Shown here: one piece after another, positions 16,571 to 25,809 of the stretch
How positions within the stretch are numbered: position 1 is the first letter of the stretch
Layout: every line of letters starts with the position of its first letter
NCBI RefSeq assembly: GCF_037975235.1
Contig: NZ_CP150241.1
Coordinates: 3,968,001 to 4,032,000, forward strand
Source of the DNA: Paenibacillus sp. FSL R5-0341
GTDB lineage: Bacteria; Bacillota; Bacilli; Paenibacillales; Paenibacillaceae
Reading direction: 5' to 3'
DNA: 64,000 nucleotides
Notes under the pieces: model-generated
What the model saw: only the letters and a program-made list of their open reading frames with translations
Told to the model about the DNA's origin: nothing
The model's database searches: none
Program-made: the position numbers and the translations under genes

Positions 16571-18550
16571 CTATTCTTCGTACTCTGTAAAGTCGACGTT
16601 CTCTACAATCCAGCGTTTACGCGGATCAACCTTATCACCCATGAGCGTAGATACACGACGTTCTGCTTTGGCTGCATCAACAATCTGTACCTTCAGCATT
16701 GCACGAGTTTCCGGATTCATCGTTGTCTCCCATAGTTGATCCGGATTCATCTCACCAAGCCCTTTATAACGTTGAAGCTCAACATTATTACCGAATTCCT
16801 TCATATAATTCGCCAGTTCTTCATCCGTCCATGCATATCGAACGCTCGCAAGCTTACCAGACTTACGAGTAAGTTTGTACAGTGGCGGCTGAGCGATATA
16901 TACTTTGCCTGCATCAATTAATGGCTTCATATAACGATAAAAGAAGGTTAACAACAGCACCTGAATATGCGCACCGTCCGTATCAGCATCGGTCATAATG
17001 ATAATTTTGGAATAATTGCTGTCTTCAACTGCAAATTCGGTTCCAATGCCCGCCCCGATCGCCGCTGTAATCGCACGGTATTCTTCATTTTTGAGAATAT
17101 CGGCCAGCTTTGATTTTTCCGGATTGAGCGGTTTTCCCTTGAGGGGCAAAATAGCCTGAATCTTCGAGTCGCGTCCCTGTTTGGCAGAACCTCCTGCGGA
17201 ATCACCTTCGACAATAAATAACTCATTTCGGGTAAAATCCTTCGATTGCGCCGGCGTCAGCTTGCCGTTCAGGTTGGAACTTTCGCTCCGTTTCTTGCCT
17301 GTACGCATATCATCACGTGCTTTGCGGGCTGCTTCTCTTGCTCTGGAGGCTTGAACCGCTTTACGAATTAACGTCTGCGCTACCTGCGGGTTTTCTTCCA
17401 GGAACCTTTGAATATTCTCGGACACGACCGAATCTACTGCACTTCGAGCGGAAGCGCTACCGAGCTGATCCTTCGTCTGCCCTACGAACTCAACCTCAGA
17501 CATTTTGACACTGATGACGGCCATCATACCTTCACGCAAATCATTGCCTTCGAGGTTTTTATCTTTTTCCTTGATCATGCTGGTACGCCGCGCGTAGTCA
17601 TTCATTACACGGGTATACGCAGCCCTGAATCCGGTCTCATGAGTACCGCCACCCCTAGTAGGGATCGAGTTGACGAACGAAGCCAGCGTTTCGGTATAAC
17701 CTGCGTTATACTGGATTGCCACTTCGACTTCAATGTCGTCCTTCTCCGCATAGAAGTGAATGACGTCATGTAGCACGTCTTTATTTTCGTTAAGAAAAGC
17801 AACAAACTGGCTTGCTCCGCCTTCATACATGTATTCATCCTGATTGCCCGAACGTTCGTCCTTGAGCACAATTCTAAGACCCGAATTCAGAAAAGCAATC
17901 TCCTGAAGACGTTCTGCCAGTGTATCATAATTGAATTGAATGCCGTTCTGGAACACCCGAATATCCGGTTTGAATGTAACTTTTGTACCTGTCCGATTGG
18001 TATTGCCCAACACTTCGAGACCGGACACCGGTTCTCCGACATGTTCGATCCCTTTTTTGTCCTGCCAATACTCGAATCGCTGACGATGAATCTTGCCATC
18101 ACGGAAAATCTCGACTTCAAGCCATTCGGACAATGCGTTTGTAACTGACGCACCTACACCGTGCAAACCGCCGGATTTTTTGTATCCTGATCCACCGAAC
18201 TTTCCGCCTGCGTGCAAAATCGTAAACACGACCTGGGGAGTAGGAATCCCTGTTTTATGTATACCTGTCGGAATTCCCCTTCCGTTATCCTGAACCGTAA
18301 TAGAACCGTCCTTATGCAGCGTGATATCGATTTTGGAGCAGAATTTGGCGAGATGTTCGTCGACAGCGTTGTCCACTATTTCCCATACCAAATGATGTAG
18401 ACCTGAAGTGCTGGTGCTGCCGATGTACATCCCCGGCCGTTTCCGTACCGCTACCAACCCTTCAAGTACTTGAATGTCGTCCGCGTCGTAGCCTGAAGAC
18501 CCCTGTCCTCCGCCTGTCGAACCTGCCGACATATCGATTTGCTCGACCAT
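16571..18550 (-). CDS. parE: DNA topoisomerase IV subunit B
   Basis: 659 aa; ATG at 18550 preceded by GGGGGAG. The GHKL ATPase domain shows EIVDNAVDE, DNGRGIPT and GGLHGVGASVTNALS. The TOPRIM domain has EGDSAGGSAKQGRD and DADTDGAHI, which binds Mg2+. The C-terminal MNPDQLWETTMNPETR is standard for GyrB/ParE. The sequence has an unusual Gly/Ser-rich start (about 20 residues) before DIQVLEGL. It precedes parC with a 12-base gap, forming one operon. Confidence 0.95.
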   Translation of the reverse strand: MVEQIDMSAGSTGGGQGSSGYDADDIQVLEGLVAVRKRPGMYIGSTSTSGLHHLVWEIVDNAVDEHLAKFCSKIDITLHKDGSITVQDNGRGIPTGIHKTGIPTPQVVFTILHAGGKFGGSGYKKSGGLHGVGASVTNALSEWLEVEIFRDGKIHRQRFEYWQDKKGIEHVGEPVSGLEVLGNTNRTGTKVTFKPDIRVFQNGIQFNYDTLAERLQEIAFLNSGLRIVLKDERSGNQDEYMYEGGASQFVAFLNENKDVLHDVIHFYAEKDDIEVEVAIQYNAGYTETLASFVNSIPTRGGGTHETGFRAAYTRVMNDYARRTSMIKEKDKNLEGNDLREGMMAVISVKMSEVEFVGQTKDQLGSASARSAVDSVVSENIQRFLEENPQVAQTLIRKAVQASRAREAARKARDDMRTGKKRSESSNLNGKLTPAQSKDFTRNELFIVEGDSAGGSAKQGRDSKIQAILPLKGKPLNPEKSKLADILKNEEYRAITAAIGAGIGTEFAVEDSNYSKIIIMTDADTDGAHIQVLLLTFFYRYMKPLIDAGKVYIAQPPLYKLTRKSGKLASVRYAWTDEELANYMKEFGNNVELQRYKGLGEMNPDQLWETTMNPETRAMLKVQIVDAAKAERRVSTLMGDKVDPRKRWIVENVDFTEYEE

Positions 18551-18626
18551 TCATGCTCCCCCTTCTTAACTTGCAACTAAAAAAATGCCTAAAATGCAAA
18601 CAGATGTTTTCTTATCCTTGTCCATT

Positions 18627-19616
18627 TTAATTCAAGATATCCCGTTTCGTAAAGACAAGGAATGACACAATGAGTGAAGCAACGCCCCAAACACTAAGCA
18701 CAATAAGGGAAAAACCTAAATTCATACCCTCGATTGGCGGTAATCCACCAGACAAATAATCAGGAAGTTCGAGGTTAACCATGAACAGATACTTCGCTGT
18801 CTGCCAGGATGCAGCCATGCTGGTCAAGATTGTTCCAGCAATCAAAGCGGCCATCATGATAACGATACTTGCAGCAGTACTGCGCACAAGCACAGATACC
18901 ATAAATGCAAGCATAGCCACAATTACACTCACAAACCAGATCAGTCCTGCCTGCATAAGCATATACAGCCACTGGTCTACAGCATGCACTGCCGACATAT
19001 CGACATCGGTTCCCACAACCTTGAATCCTGTGAAGATCGGCATGTTGAAGCCTTTATAGCCAAAGACAGCACCCGATATGACATAACATATAATGTAAGC
19101 TGATACCACTATGATGGAAACAAACATAATCAGCGTAATTAATTTGCTCAGAAGCACTTTCCAGCGTCTAACCGGGCGCGTTAAAAGCATTTTAATCGTA
19201 CCTGTCGTACGTTCACCTGAAACAAGATCCGAAGCAATAGCCATGATTAACAGTGGAATGAACAATCCAACTGCATTGTTCATGAACTCCCGCGTAAAGG
19301 TAACACCACCCGGTTCTTTGGGATTGATATCATTTTCGAGATAGTACTGCATCTGCTGGATATACACTGTTCTATATTTCTTATATTCTTCAGGTACCCG
19401 ATCACTACCGAGCGAGTTTTGATTGTCTGTGATGGCCTGTTGCAGTTCAAGCCGCCAATCGCCGCCAAACTTGTCCCGATTATTCTCCGCAGATTTCATC
19501 TGGGCATACGTAAACATCGGTACAAGGATCGCAAGTACAATAAATATAATATAAAGCCGTTTTTTCTTCACCATCTTAATCGTTTCATTGCGAATCAGCG
19601 GCATGATATTATTCAA
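18627..19616 (-). CDS. ABC-2 type transporter permease
   Basis: About 329 aa. The start is uncertain: a TTG at 19616 has AAGGTG at good spacing; a GTG at 19625 and an ATG at 19604 are less well placed. The protein has a first TM at about 22-42, a large extracytoplasmic loop, and five more TMs after residue 115 (IPLLIMAIASDLVSGERTTGT begins the ABC-2 core; the RTTGTIKMLLTRP motif is typical). It ends FTKRDILN, as in many ABC-2 permeases. The gene overlaps the ATPase gene and forms with it an exporter of unknown substrate. Confidence 0.85.
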   Translation of the reverse strand: MNNIMPLIRNETIKMVKKKRLYIIFIVLAILVPMFTYAQMKSAENNRDKFGGDWRLELQQAITDNQNSLGSDRVPEEYKKYRTVYIQQMQYYLENDINPKEPGGVTFTREFMNNAVGLFIPLLIMAIASDLVSGERTTGTIKMLLTRPVRRWKVLLSKLITLIMFVSIIVVSAYIICYVISGAVFGYKGFNMPIFTGFKVVGTDVDMSAVHAVDQWLYMLMQAGLIWFVSVIVAMLAFMVSVLVRSTAASIVIMMAALIAGTILTSMAASWQTAKYLFMVNLELPDYLSGGLPPIEGMNLGFSLIVLSVWGVASLIVSFLVFTKRDILN

Positions 19617-20574
19617 TGGATTCACCTTCTGTCATTTTTAAGAATAGTTGTTCGAGCGTAGGCTGAATACGCTGTACCCCTTCAACCTGTACACCAGCTT
19701 GAACCATCTGTTGCACCATATCAGGAATTCGATCTTCATGCATCTCGGCAACCACAGCGTTGGGACCAAGGCCTGCAACAATGGTATCATCCATCACATC
19801 CGCTGGTCGACCTACCAGAGCAATGCCCGCATCCTGCAACATCTTTTTGCCTTGGTCCAGTGGTGAAACGTGCCATATAGCCAACTTGGAATGATCTTCA
19901 ATCAGCTCACTAACGCCTCCAACGGCAAGCACACGTCCAGCACTGATAATGGCTACTCTGTCACAGAGCAGCTGGATCTCACTTAGCAAGTGACTGCTGA
20001 CAAATACAGCCATACCTTCACTGGCAAGTTGTTTAATAAAGACACGTAGTTCCTTAATGCCTTTTGGATCAAGGCCGTTCGTCGGTTCATCCAGAATGAG
20101 CAGACGCGGACGGCCAAGCAACGCTTGCGCAATACCGAGCCGTTGGCGCATACCCAGTGAATATGTTCTGACCTTGTCGTGAATCCGCTGATCCAAACGT
20201 ACAATATCCACGACTTCCTGAATCCGCTCGTTATCCACACCTGGTTGCATGCGGGCAAAATGCTCCAGGTTCTCCCAGCCGGTCAGATACGTATATACCT
20301 CCGGATTCTCAACAATGGAGCCTACATACTTCAAAGCACGTTCAGGGTCCCGATTCACATCATAACCACAAACTTTAATTTTTCCTTCTGTTGGTTTGAT
20401 CAGATCCACCAGCATCCGTATCGTAGTTGTTTTTCCGGCACCGTTGGGACCGAGAAATCCGAAGATTTCACCAGGTTTTACGTCAAATGTAACGTCTTTA
20501 ATGATCCACTTGCGTCCGATCCGCTTTTTCAGATTCTGTACCGATAGGACGGAATCATACTGTTGCTCTGCCAT
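19609..20574 (-). CDS. ABC transporter ATP-binding protein
   Basis: 321 aa. Walker A GPNGAGKTTT, Q-loop VENPEVYTYL, signature SLGMRQR, Walker B LLILDEP and H-loop SSHLL are all present. The C-terminal 80 residues are the extra domain of the CcmA/DrrA-like exporters. The ATG follows the GDSL stop directly (TAAATG), so translation is coupled. With the permease downstream it forms an ABC-2 exporter; the substrate (drug, lipid or peptide) is unknown. Confidence 0.92.
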   Translation of the reverse strand: MAEQQYDSVLSVQNLKKRIGRKWIIKDVTFDVKPGEIFGFLGPNGAGKTTTIRMLVDLIKPTEGKIKVCGYDVNRDPERALKYVGSIVENPEVYTYLTGWENLEHFARMQPGVDNERIQEVVDIVRLDQRIHDKVRTYSLGMRQRLGIAQALLGRPRLLILDEPTNGLDPKGIKELRVFIKQLASEGMAVFVSSHLLSEIQLLCDRVAIISAGRVLAVGGVSELIEDHSKLAIWHVSPLDQGKKMLQDAGIALVGRPADVMDDTIVAGLGPNAVVAEMHEDRIPDMVQQMVQAGVQVEGVQRIQPTLEQLFLKMTEGESIE

Positions 20575-21447
20575 TTAATTTCCGCTCCCTTCTGCCGGTG
20601 TATCCGCCTGGAATTCCTGTGCAATCCGAACTGCAATTTGCTCATAACCTTGTCCATTGGGATGGAAATGATCTGAAGAGAGATAATCCCCCAGATGATT
20701 TTCAAATAAATCGAATGTAGGGACCAGTGTCATCTTGTCCTCATTGTTCAAAATAGCCAGTGCAGCATCGTTCCATGCAGCAACAACTGCATTACCCGGT
20801 TTCTCCAGTTCCTTCACATCACCAAACGGATTGTACAACCCTATGTACGCAATCTGTGCATCGGGATTGATTTCTTTTACTTTCTTCAATATCTCTTGAA
20901 GGCGTTTCGACGTTTCCGGCAAAGCTGCTGCCAATTGCTCTGCTGTTGGCGGATCTTCCCCCTGTAGAACTTGCCCTCCTTGGAACAGATCATTCGCGCC
21001 GATTGAAAGCAAAATAAAATTAGATTGCTGTAGTACGTAACGCACACCTTGCTCATCCAGTTTTGTCAATAAAGCGTCTGTTCTCAAACCATTAACACCC
21101 AGATTATTAAGAACCTGAACGTCATAACCTTTATCTTTGAGCAGATTCCCTGCACGTCTCACAAAACCGAGTCCTTCATCATCCCCTGTACCTCTTGCAA
21201 GAGAATCGCCGATGACGGCCATCCGAATCTTGCCATCTTCCACGACAGCGGTTTGCCCCTCGTTATTCTTAGGTGGTGCAGTTGTCTCCTGACCTGTAGT
21301 TAACGCAGAATCTCCCTCGGGAAAAATCACGTCTTTTATGGCGTATCCAAATCCAAATAACAACAACAAGGTTGCCAAGATGGATACTGTACTGACAGTT
21401 CTCCAGATCCATGGTGCTGAATCAAGGCTTTTTTTCTTTTTCATCAT
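20575..21447 (-). CDS. Membrane-anchored SGNH/GDSL hydrolase
   Basis: About 290 aa. The chosen ATG at 21447 follows GGAGATG; an ATG 5 codons earlier is possible. Residues about 18-40 are a signal anchor, then a Thr/Pro-rich linker. The SGNH blocks are visible: GDSLARGTGDD (Ser nucleophile), GVNGLRTD (oxyanion Gly), GANDLF (Asn) and DHFHPNGQGY (catalytic Asp-His). It is an extracytoplasmic esterase or lipase-like enzyme. It leads an operon with the ABC-2 exporter, which suggests work on an exported or envelope substrate. Confidence 0.9.
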   Translation of the reverse strand: MMKKKKSLDSAPWIWRTVSTVSILATLLLLFGFGYAIKDVIFPEGDSALTTGQETTAPPKNNEGQTAVVEDGKIRMAVIGDSLARGTGDDEGLGFVRRAGNLLKDKGYDVQVLNNLGVNGLRTDALLTKLDEQGVRYVLQQSNFILLSIGANDLFQGGQVLQGEDPPTAEQLAAALPETSKRLQEILKKVKEINPDAQIAYIGLYNPFGDVKELEKPGNAVVAAWNDAALAILNNEDKMTLVPTFDLFENHLGDYLSSDHFHPNGQGYEQIAVRIAQEFQADTPAEGSGN

Positions 21448-21508
21448 CACATCTCCGCTCATGTACACCAATCCGGGTGCTTTATAATTTATAATGACTT
21501 TACATTAA

Positions 21509-21552
21509 GGCGTGTCTGAAAATCCGCTTCCTTCGGAGTTTTCACACACGCC
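21509..21552. repeat. Cruciform repeat upstream of the GDSL operon
   Basis: GGCGTGT (21509-21515) and ACACGCC (21546-21552) bracket TGAAAA/TTTTCA and CCG/CGG arms with a 7-base loop CTTCCTT. No T-run follows, so it is not an obvious terminator. Its right half is shared with 22652-22670. Confidence 0.55.
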
Positions 21553-21651
21553 CTGATGATGCTATTCCTAAATAACATAAATGTTCTGTCGTTAATTTGC
21601 AAATTTTGGCGCCACATTCGAAGAATTCATTTTTCATATGTAATTTTAAGG

Positions 21652-21702
21652 AAAAAAGGTTATACCATACACAGATTTCAACTGTGCTGGCATAACCTTT
21701 TT
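21652..21702 (-). terminator. Terminator of the CAP-domain gene
   Basis: Arms AAAAAGGTTAT and ATAACCTTTTT enclose an inner CACAG/CTGTG stem, directly downstream of the CAP gene. Confidence 0.9.
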
Positions 21703-21738
21703 GCAAAACAAATCTACATTTACTTCATTATAAATTAA

Positions 21739-22530
21739 TTATTTACCGATAAACTCTTGAGCCCAATATCCATTGTAGTAACCTACGCCGATATGCGTAA
21801 AGTTTTTGCTCAAAATATTGGCACGGTGGCCTTCACTATTCATCCAGGCAGTAACGACTTCCTGTGGTGTTTTTTGTCCTTTGGCAATGTTCTCACCTGC
21901 ATAGCTGTAAGTTACTCCGAATTGTTTCATCATATCAAACGGAGAACCATACGTTGGTGACTGGTGATCAAAATAGTTATTGTTGCTCATATCTTTTACT
22001 TTGGCTACAGCTACTTTGTCCAGAAGGGCATCCGAAGTCAGAGCGCTCAGACCTGATTTAGCACGCTCAGCGTTCACAAGCTTTACAACTTGAGTTGCAA
22101 AGTCAGATTGTGTGCTTTCGCCACCGCTATTACTTGTATTGTTACCTGTATTACCCGTGTTCGAAGGATCTTTAGCCGGTGTAGTTGCCGGTTTTTCTTC
22201 TTGAGTTGGTTGTGCAGGTTTTGTCGGTTGCTCAGGCTTAGTTGTTGGCTCAGCAGGTTTGGTTGTTGGCTCAGCAGGTTTAGTGGTTTGATCAGGCTGC
22301 GTAGCAGGCTTCTCTACAATTTGTCCTTCGGATACAGTGTATCCGTTTTGTTTGAGCCATTGCTCAATGTATGCTTTCAGGCTGTCTGTACTCGTAATCT
22401 TGTACGTTGCGGTAGTCTTATATGTTGAATCTGCAGCAGACGCGGAGGCAGGGAGCATAACCCCTACGGCCAGTACGGCTGTCAGACTGCTCGTCACGAC
22501 GGTTTTCATCCATTTCTTTTTCAAATTCAT
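21739..22530 (-). CDS. Secreted CAP-domain (SCP/PR-1, YkwD-like) protein
   Basis: 263 aa. Residues 1-32 are a signal peptide ending ASASA before Ala-Asp. A short N-terminal segment (about 40-75) is followed by a low-complexity linker of KPAEPTT-type repeats (about 75-140), in DNA a tandem about 24-bp repeat. The C-terminal CAP domain (about 142-263) has LVNAERAKSGLSAL, HQSPTYGSPF, AGENIAKG, WMNSEGHRANIL and IGVGYY. CAP proteins of Bacillales are exported and often sporulation- or envelope-linked; the activity is not known. AAGGAG lies close upstream. Confidence 0.9.
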   Translation of the reverse strand: MNLKKKWMKTVVTSSLTAVLAVGVMLPASASAADSTYKTTATYKITSTDSLKAYIEQWLKQNGYTVSEGQIVEKPATQPDQTTKPAEPTTKPAEPTTKPEQPTKPAQPTQEEKPATTPAKDPSNTGNTGNNTSNSGGESTQSDFATQVVKLVNAERAKSGLSALTSDALLDKVAVAKVKDMSNNNYFDHQSPTYGSPFDMMKQFGVTYSYAGENIAKGQKTPQEVVTAWMNSEGHRANILSKNFTHIGVGYYNGYWAQEFIGK

Positions 22531-22651
22531 TCATCTCCTTAAGATTAGTTATTACAACTTTGTAATTAATACTCTAGCAGTATATCAATTCATAAGAAGA
22601 TTGTGAACCCATAAATTATGGAAAAGTAACTTTTTTGTCATTTTTAGAGTG

Positions 22652-22670
22652 TTTCAAACACGCCCTGATG
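22652..22670. repeat. Fragment of the cruciform repeat family
   Basis: Matches TTTCANACACGCCCTGATG at 21540-21558 over 19 bases with one difference, placing two copies either side of the CAP gene. The hairpin partner arm is missing here. Confidence 0.5.
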
Positions 22671-22708
22671 GCTTATCCTGTATGCCTCTATCCCTATCTA
22701 CAAAAGCA

Positions 22709-22748
22709 TAAAAAAAGACATTCAGACTAAAAATGCTAGTCGAATGCC
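22709..22748 (-). terminator. Terminator of the purT/GNAT operon
   Basis: On the minus strand CATTCGACTA pairs with TAGTCTGAATG (one mismatch), followed by a T-run. Confidence 0.75.
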
Positions 22749-22837
22749 GCTTCACCATCTATTTATCACTCACGACACCAGAAGGTGTAGATCAGGATAT
22801 AATGAGAATTTTCATGCTATAAAAGAACCTTTTTATA

Positions 22838-23296
22838 CTATAGAAGAACTTTACTGAACCGATAGCCTCTCTTCTGAAAACCAATGTGCTCATAAAAAGA
22901 GTACGTTGTTGAAGTCACTTCACGGTTTGCACCCGTGACAAACAGTTGTTTACCACCTTGCTGTCTGCCCCAATCTTCAGCACGAGCCATCAGACGACGG
23001 CCAATTCCACCACCACGATGTTCCTGACCTACGATTAGAGAAGTAATTTGTGCGGCAGGTTCTGGATAGGCATGATTTTGCACACATTGCAAGCCAATCA
23101 CACCAATAATTTGTTCATCCACTTCGGCAACAAGCATGCACGCATTTGGATTGGTTTCCAAACATTCAATGCGTTCTTTCATGACATTGGCTGTTGTCGG
23201 ATAGCTGACCTCTCGCATCAATCCCGTTACCGCTTCAGCATCTCGCAGTTCACACTCTCGGATCATCAGTACAGGGGCCTCAACATTATTGGACAT
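22838..23296 (-). CDS. GNAT-family N-acetyltransferase
   Basis: 152 aa, single GNAT domain: [16 protein letters not shown] at the start, the acetyl-CoA loop [15 protein letters not shown], and the C-terminal [17 protein letters not shown]. Acceptor unknown. It overlaps the 3' end of purT by 11 bases, with GGAGGT in purT as its ribosome site, so it is the second gene of a purT operon. Confidence 0.9.
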   Translation of the reverse strand: MSNNVEAPVLMIRECELRDAEAVTGLMREVSYPTTANVMKERIECLETNPNACMLVAEVDEQIIGVIGLQCVQNHAYPEPAAQITSLIVGQEHRGGGIGRRLMARAEDWGRQQGGKQLFVTGANREVTSTTYSFYEHIGFQKRGYRFSKVLL

Positions 23297-24473
23297 GATT
23301 TACCTCCACTTTCAGCATATTAGCGGCTTGCACCGCTGTTTTACGAGCTTCTTCCACATCTTGGCCAGCACTTAGGGCTACAGCCATTCGGCGTCCTACT
23401 TTGGTCTCAGGTTTGCCAAATACACGAATCTGAGTACGAGGAAGAGCCAGTGCTTCTTCAATCCCGCCTACAGTAAAGTCAGATGTTTCATCATTAGCCT
23501 TCAGCGTTGCTGAAGCTCCCGGTGTCAACAGATGTACACCTGTGACCGGAAAACCAAGAATTGCACGTACATGCAGCGCAAACTCGGAACTGTCTTGCGT
23601 CACCATTGTAACCATGCCTGTGTCATGCGGACGAGGAGATACCTCGCTAAACACAACACCATCCGGAGTCAGGAATAATTCCACTCCAAACAGTCCATAA
23701 CCGCCAAGTTCATCCGTAACGGATTTGGCAATATGACAAGCCTGCTCCCATTGTTCAGGAGTCATTGCATGAGGTTGCCAGGATTCGACATAATCCCCAT
23801 CCTTCTGAATATGGCCAATCGGAGGACAGAATACGGTGCCTGATACAGACCTAACGGTAAGTAATGTAATCTCACTGTCAAATTGCACAAAGCTCTCCAC
23901 GATAACACGAACGGATTTGCCACGAGCCCCCGAAAGAGCAATATTCCAGCAATCCTCCACGTCGCCCGGTGTTCGGCATACACTCTGCCCTTTGCCGGAA
24001 GAACTCATCAATGGTTTAATGACACAAGGTGTGCCAAGCTCACGTACGGCTTCCTGAAGTTGTTTCAGGTTGTCCGCAAAAAGGTAGTCAGCTGTCGGAA
24101 GTTTCAATTGTTCGGCTGCAAGACGACGGATGCCTTCGCGATCCATCGTTAAACGTGCAGCTCGGGCAGTAGGCACTACACAAAATCCCTCTTCCTCAAG
24201 CTCCAGTAAAGCTTCTGTTGCAATAGCTTCAATCTCAGGTACGATGTAATGAGGTTTTTCTTTACGGATCAATTGTTTCAAAGCTTCAGCATCCAGCATG
24301 TCGATGCAGTAAGACCGGTGCGCGACCTGCATCGCAGGTGCGTTCTCATAACGATCAACAGCGATCGTCTCTACTCCCAGTCGTTGGGCCTCAATAACGA
24401 CCTCTTTTCCCAATTCTCCACTGCCTAGTAGCAGCATTTTTTTGGCTTGAGCCGTAAAAGGAGCACCCCACAT
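23286..24473 (-). CDS. purT: Formate-dependent phosphoribosylglycinamide formyltransferase 2
   Basis: 395 aa, ATP-grasp enzyme. The N-terminal nucleotide-sugar part is [20 protein letters not shown]; the ATP-grasp part shows [30 protein letters not shown] and [13 protein letters not shown], all PurT-specific. It makes formylglycinamide ribotide from formate, ATP and GAR in purine synthesis without folate. The ATG has GGGAGG 12 bases upstream. It is isolated from other pur genes, so it may be a salvage or backup route. Confidence 0.95.
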   Translation of the reverse strand: MWGAPFTAQAKKMLLLGSGELGKEVVIEAQRLGVETIAVDRYENAPAMQVAHRSYCIDMLDAEALKQLIRKEKPHYIVPEIEAIATEALLELEEEGFCVVPTARAARLTMDREGIRRLAAEQLKLPTADYLFADNLKQLQEAVRELGTPCVIKPLMSSSGKGQSVCRTPGDVEDCWNIALSGARGKSVRVIVESFVQFDSEITLLTVRSVSGTVFCPPIGHIQKDGDYVESWQPHAMTPEQWEQACHIAKSVTDELGGYGLFGVELFLTPDGVVFSEVSPRPHDTGMVTMVTQDSSEFALHVRAILGFPVTGVHLLTPGASATLKANDETSDFTVGGIEEALALPRTQIRVFGKPETKVGRRMAVALSAGQDVEEARKTAVQAANMLKVEVNHVQ

Positions 24474-24713
24474 GTTCTTTCCAATCCTCCCAAAGAGAAA
24501 TCTTCTATATCTGTCTCTCTATTTTCGGGGTTTTGGTTAAAGATTGCAAGAGTGCTCCCTATTTTTCTTGTGAATTTTACAAGATTTTTTGTGTTTTTTC
24601 GATCAAATTTTACAATTACCGCTCACAGATTCGATACTCCTTCCATTCCTCCCAAAATTAAGGAAATGTTAAAAGAGCAGACTTTAATACGCAAGCGAAT
24701 CGAAATACGCAAA

Positions 24714-24743
24714 CAAATCCCAAGTTTACAGACTTGGGATTTG
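24714..24743. terminator. Hairpin overlapping the stop of the NADP reductase gene
   Basis: Perfect 12-bp arms CAAATCCCAAGT and ACTTGGGATTTG. On the plus strand a T-run follows after 5 bases; on the minus strand it overlaps the reductase stop codon. It probably ends transcripts on at least one strand. Confidence 0.6.
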
Positions 24744-25748
24744 TCGATTTTTTTCTCTGAAGATTTCATTATGGGAAGAAACATAAGCCATTTTGGGTGC
24801 GTCTGGCGTCATATATTGTTTGGCACTATTGACTGCCACGATCGCATCATTGATGGCTCCTGCAATGAGTCTAACTTTGCTCTCGTGGGTCGCACAGTCC
24901 CCTGCTGCAAAAACACCCGGAAGACTCGTCTGTGCATGGTGGCTCATTAGAACCATTCCATCGTTCATTTCTAAGCCACAACTGGCAAGATCACTTAGAT
25001 TGCTTTTATATCCGTGACTAATGACGACTTCATCCACTTGCAACACTACATTGTCCTGACTTTCCATATGCGTAATCACAACCTGCTGAATTCGCTTACC
25101 ATGATTATGAAGCTGCGTGATGCTGTATGGTTTTCTCACATCTGTTATGTTATTCATCTCACTGACATTCCGTTCCATTGCACGAAACTCATTATTCCGG
25201 TGGATTACGACTACACTGCGAGCAAGTTGAGCAAGTTCAATGGCCCAATCTACTGCACTGTTGCCTCCTCCTGAAATGAGCACACGCTTTCCTGCAAAAT
25301 GTTCTGGATTTTGCACGGTGTAATGAAGATTTTCATACTCACATTCAATTGGCTCCTGCAGCTCCAATTTCTGAATTTCTGCAATACCGCGACCTACAGC
25401 AACAATGATCGTACGTGTATAATGGATCTCGCCTTCAGCAGTGTACATACTCCATATTCCGTTATCCAGTCGAGTGAACCTTTCCACCTTGCAATTCAAT
25501 ACAACCGTTGGATTAAACGTATTCGCTTGCTGAACAAGCCATTCGATCAACTTCGAACATTTCATAGGCGGCAGGCCACCTACATCCCAAATTGTTTTTT
25601 CTGAATAGGTATGTAGAAAACCACCAAGTCGGTCTTTACCATCAATGATTTTGACTTTCATATCACGCATCCCTGCATAAAAAGCTGCATACATGCCGGC
25701 AGGGCCGCCTCCAATGATGGTTACATCATAGATATCTTCTTCATTCAT
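24726..25748 (-). CDS. Ferredoxin/flavodoxin-NADP+ reductase, thioredoxin-reductase-like (YumC/YcgT type)
   Basis: 340 aa from the ATG at 25748, 6 bases after GGGGGTG. FAD motif VTIIGGGPAGMYAAFYAG at about 8-25; NADPH motif VLISGGGNSAVDWAIEL with HRN; C-terminal FAD contact GVFAAGDCATHESKVRLIAGAINDAI. The CxxC pair of thioredoxin reductases is absent, which marks the YumC-type ferredoxin-NADP reductases. It lies 61 bases downstream of the siderophore-binding lipoprotein and shares its Fur box, so a role in reducing ferric siderophore or recharging flavodoxin under iron shortage is likely. Two related enzymes exist in B. subtilis (YumC, YcgT); which is the ortholog is unclear. Confidence 0.88.
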   Translation of the reverse strand: MNEEDIYDVTIIGGGPAGMYAAFYAGMRDMKVKIIDGKDRLGGFLHTYSEKTIWDVGGLPPMKCSKLIEWLVQQANTFNPTVVLNCKVERFTRLDNGIWSMYTAEGEIHYTRTIIVAVGRGIAEIQKLELQEPIECEYENLHYTVQNPEHFAGKRVLISGGGNSAVDWAIELAQLARSVVVIHRNNEFRAMERNVSEMNNITDVRKPYSITQLHNHGKRIQQVVITHMESQDNVVLQVDEVVISHGYKSNLSDLASCGLEMNDGMVLMSHHAQTSLPGVFAAGDCATHESKVRLIAGAINDAIVAVNSAKQYMTPDAPKMAYVSSHNEIFREKNRQIPSL

Positions 25749-25809
25749 TGTAAACACCCCCTGTGAATTGAGTTATGAATAAGAGATTCATCTAACAGAT
25801 GCAGATGCT

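Larger units (their letters stand above)
22531..22837. other. Intergenic region, CAP promoter and GNAT terminator
   Basis: Holds the CAP gene's upstream region, a repeat fragment (22652-22670) and the terminator of the GNAT gene. No coding frame with a ribosome site is apparent. Confidence 0.5.

Noticed and set aside
22233..22290. Short tandem repeats within the CAP gene as a possible CRISPR-like array
   Set aside because: They code for KPAEPTT-type linker repeats, have no unique spacers, and stay in frame.
24474..24725. PurR box upstream of purT
   Set aside because: A CCGAAAA-like stretch exists but no pair of boxes at the right spacing could be shown.
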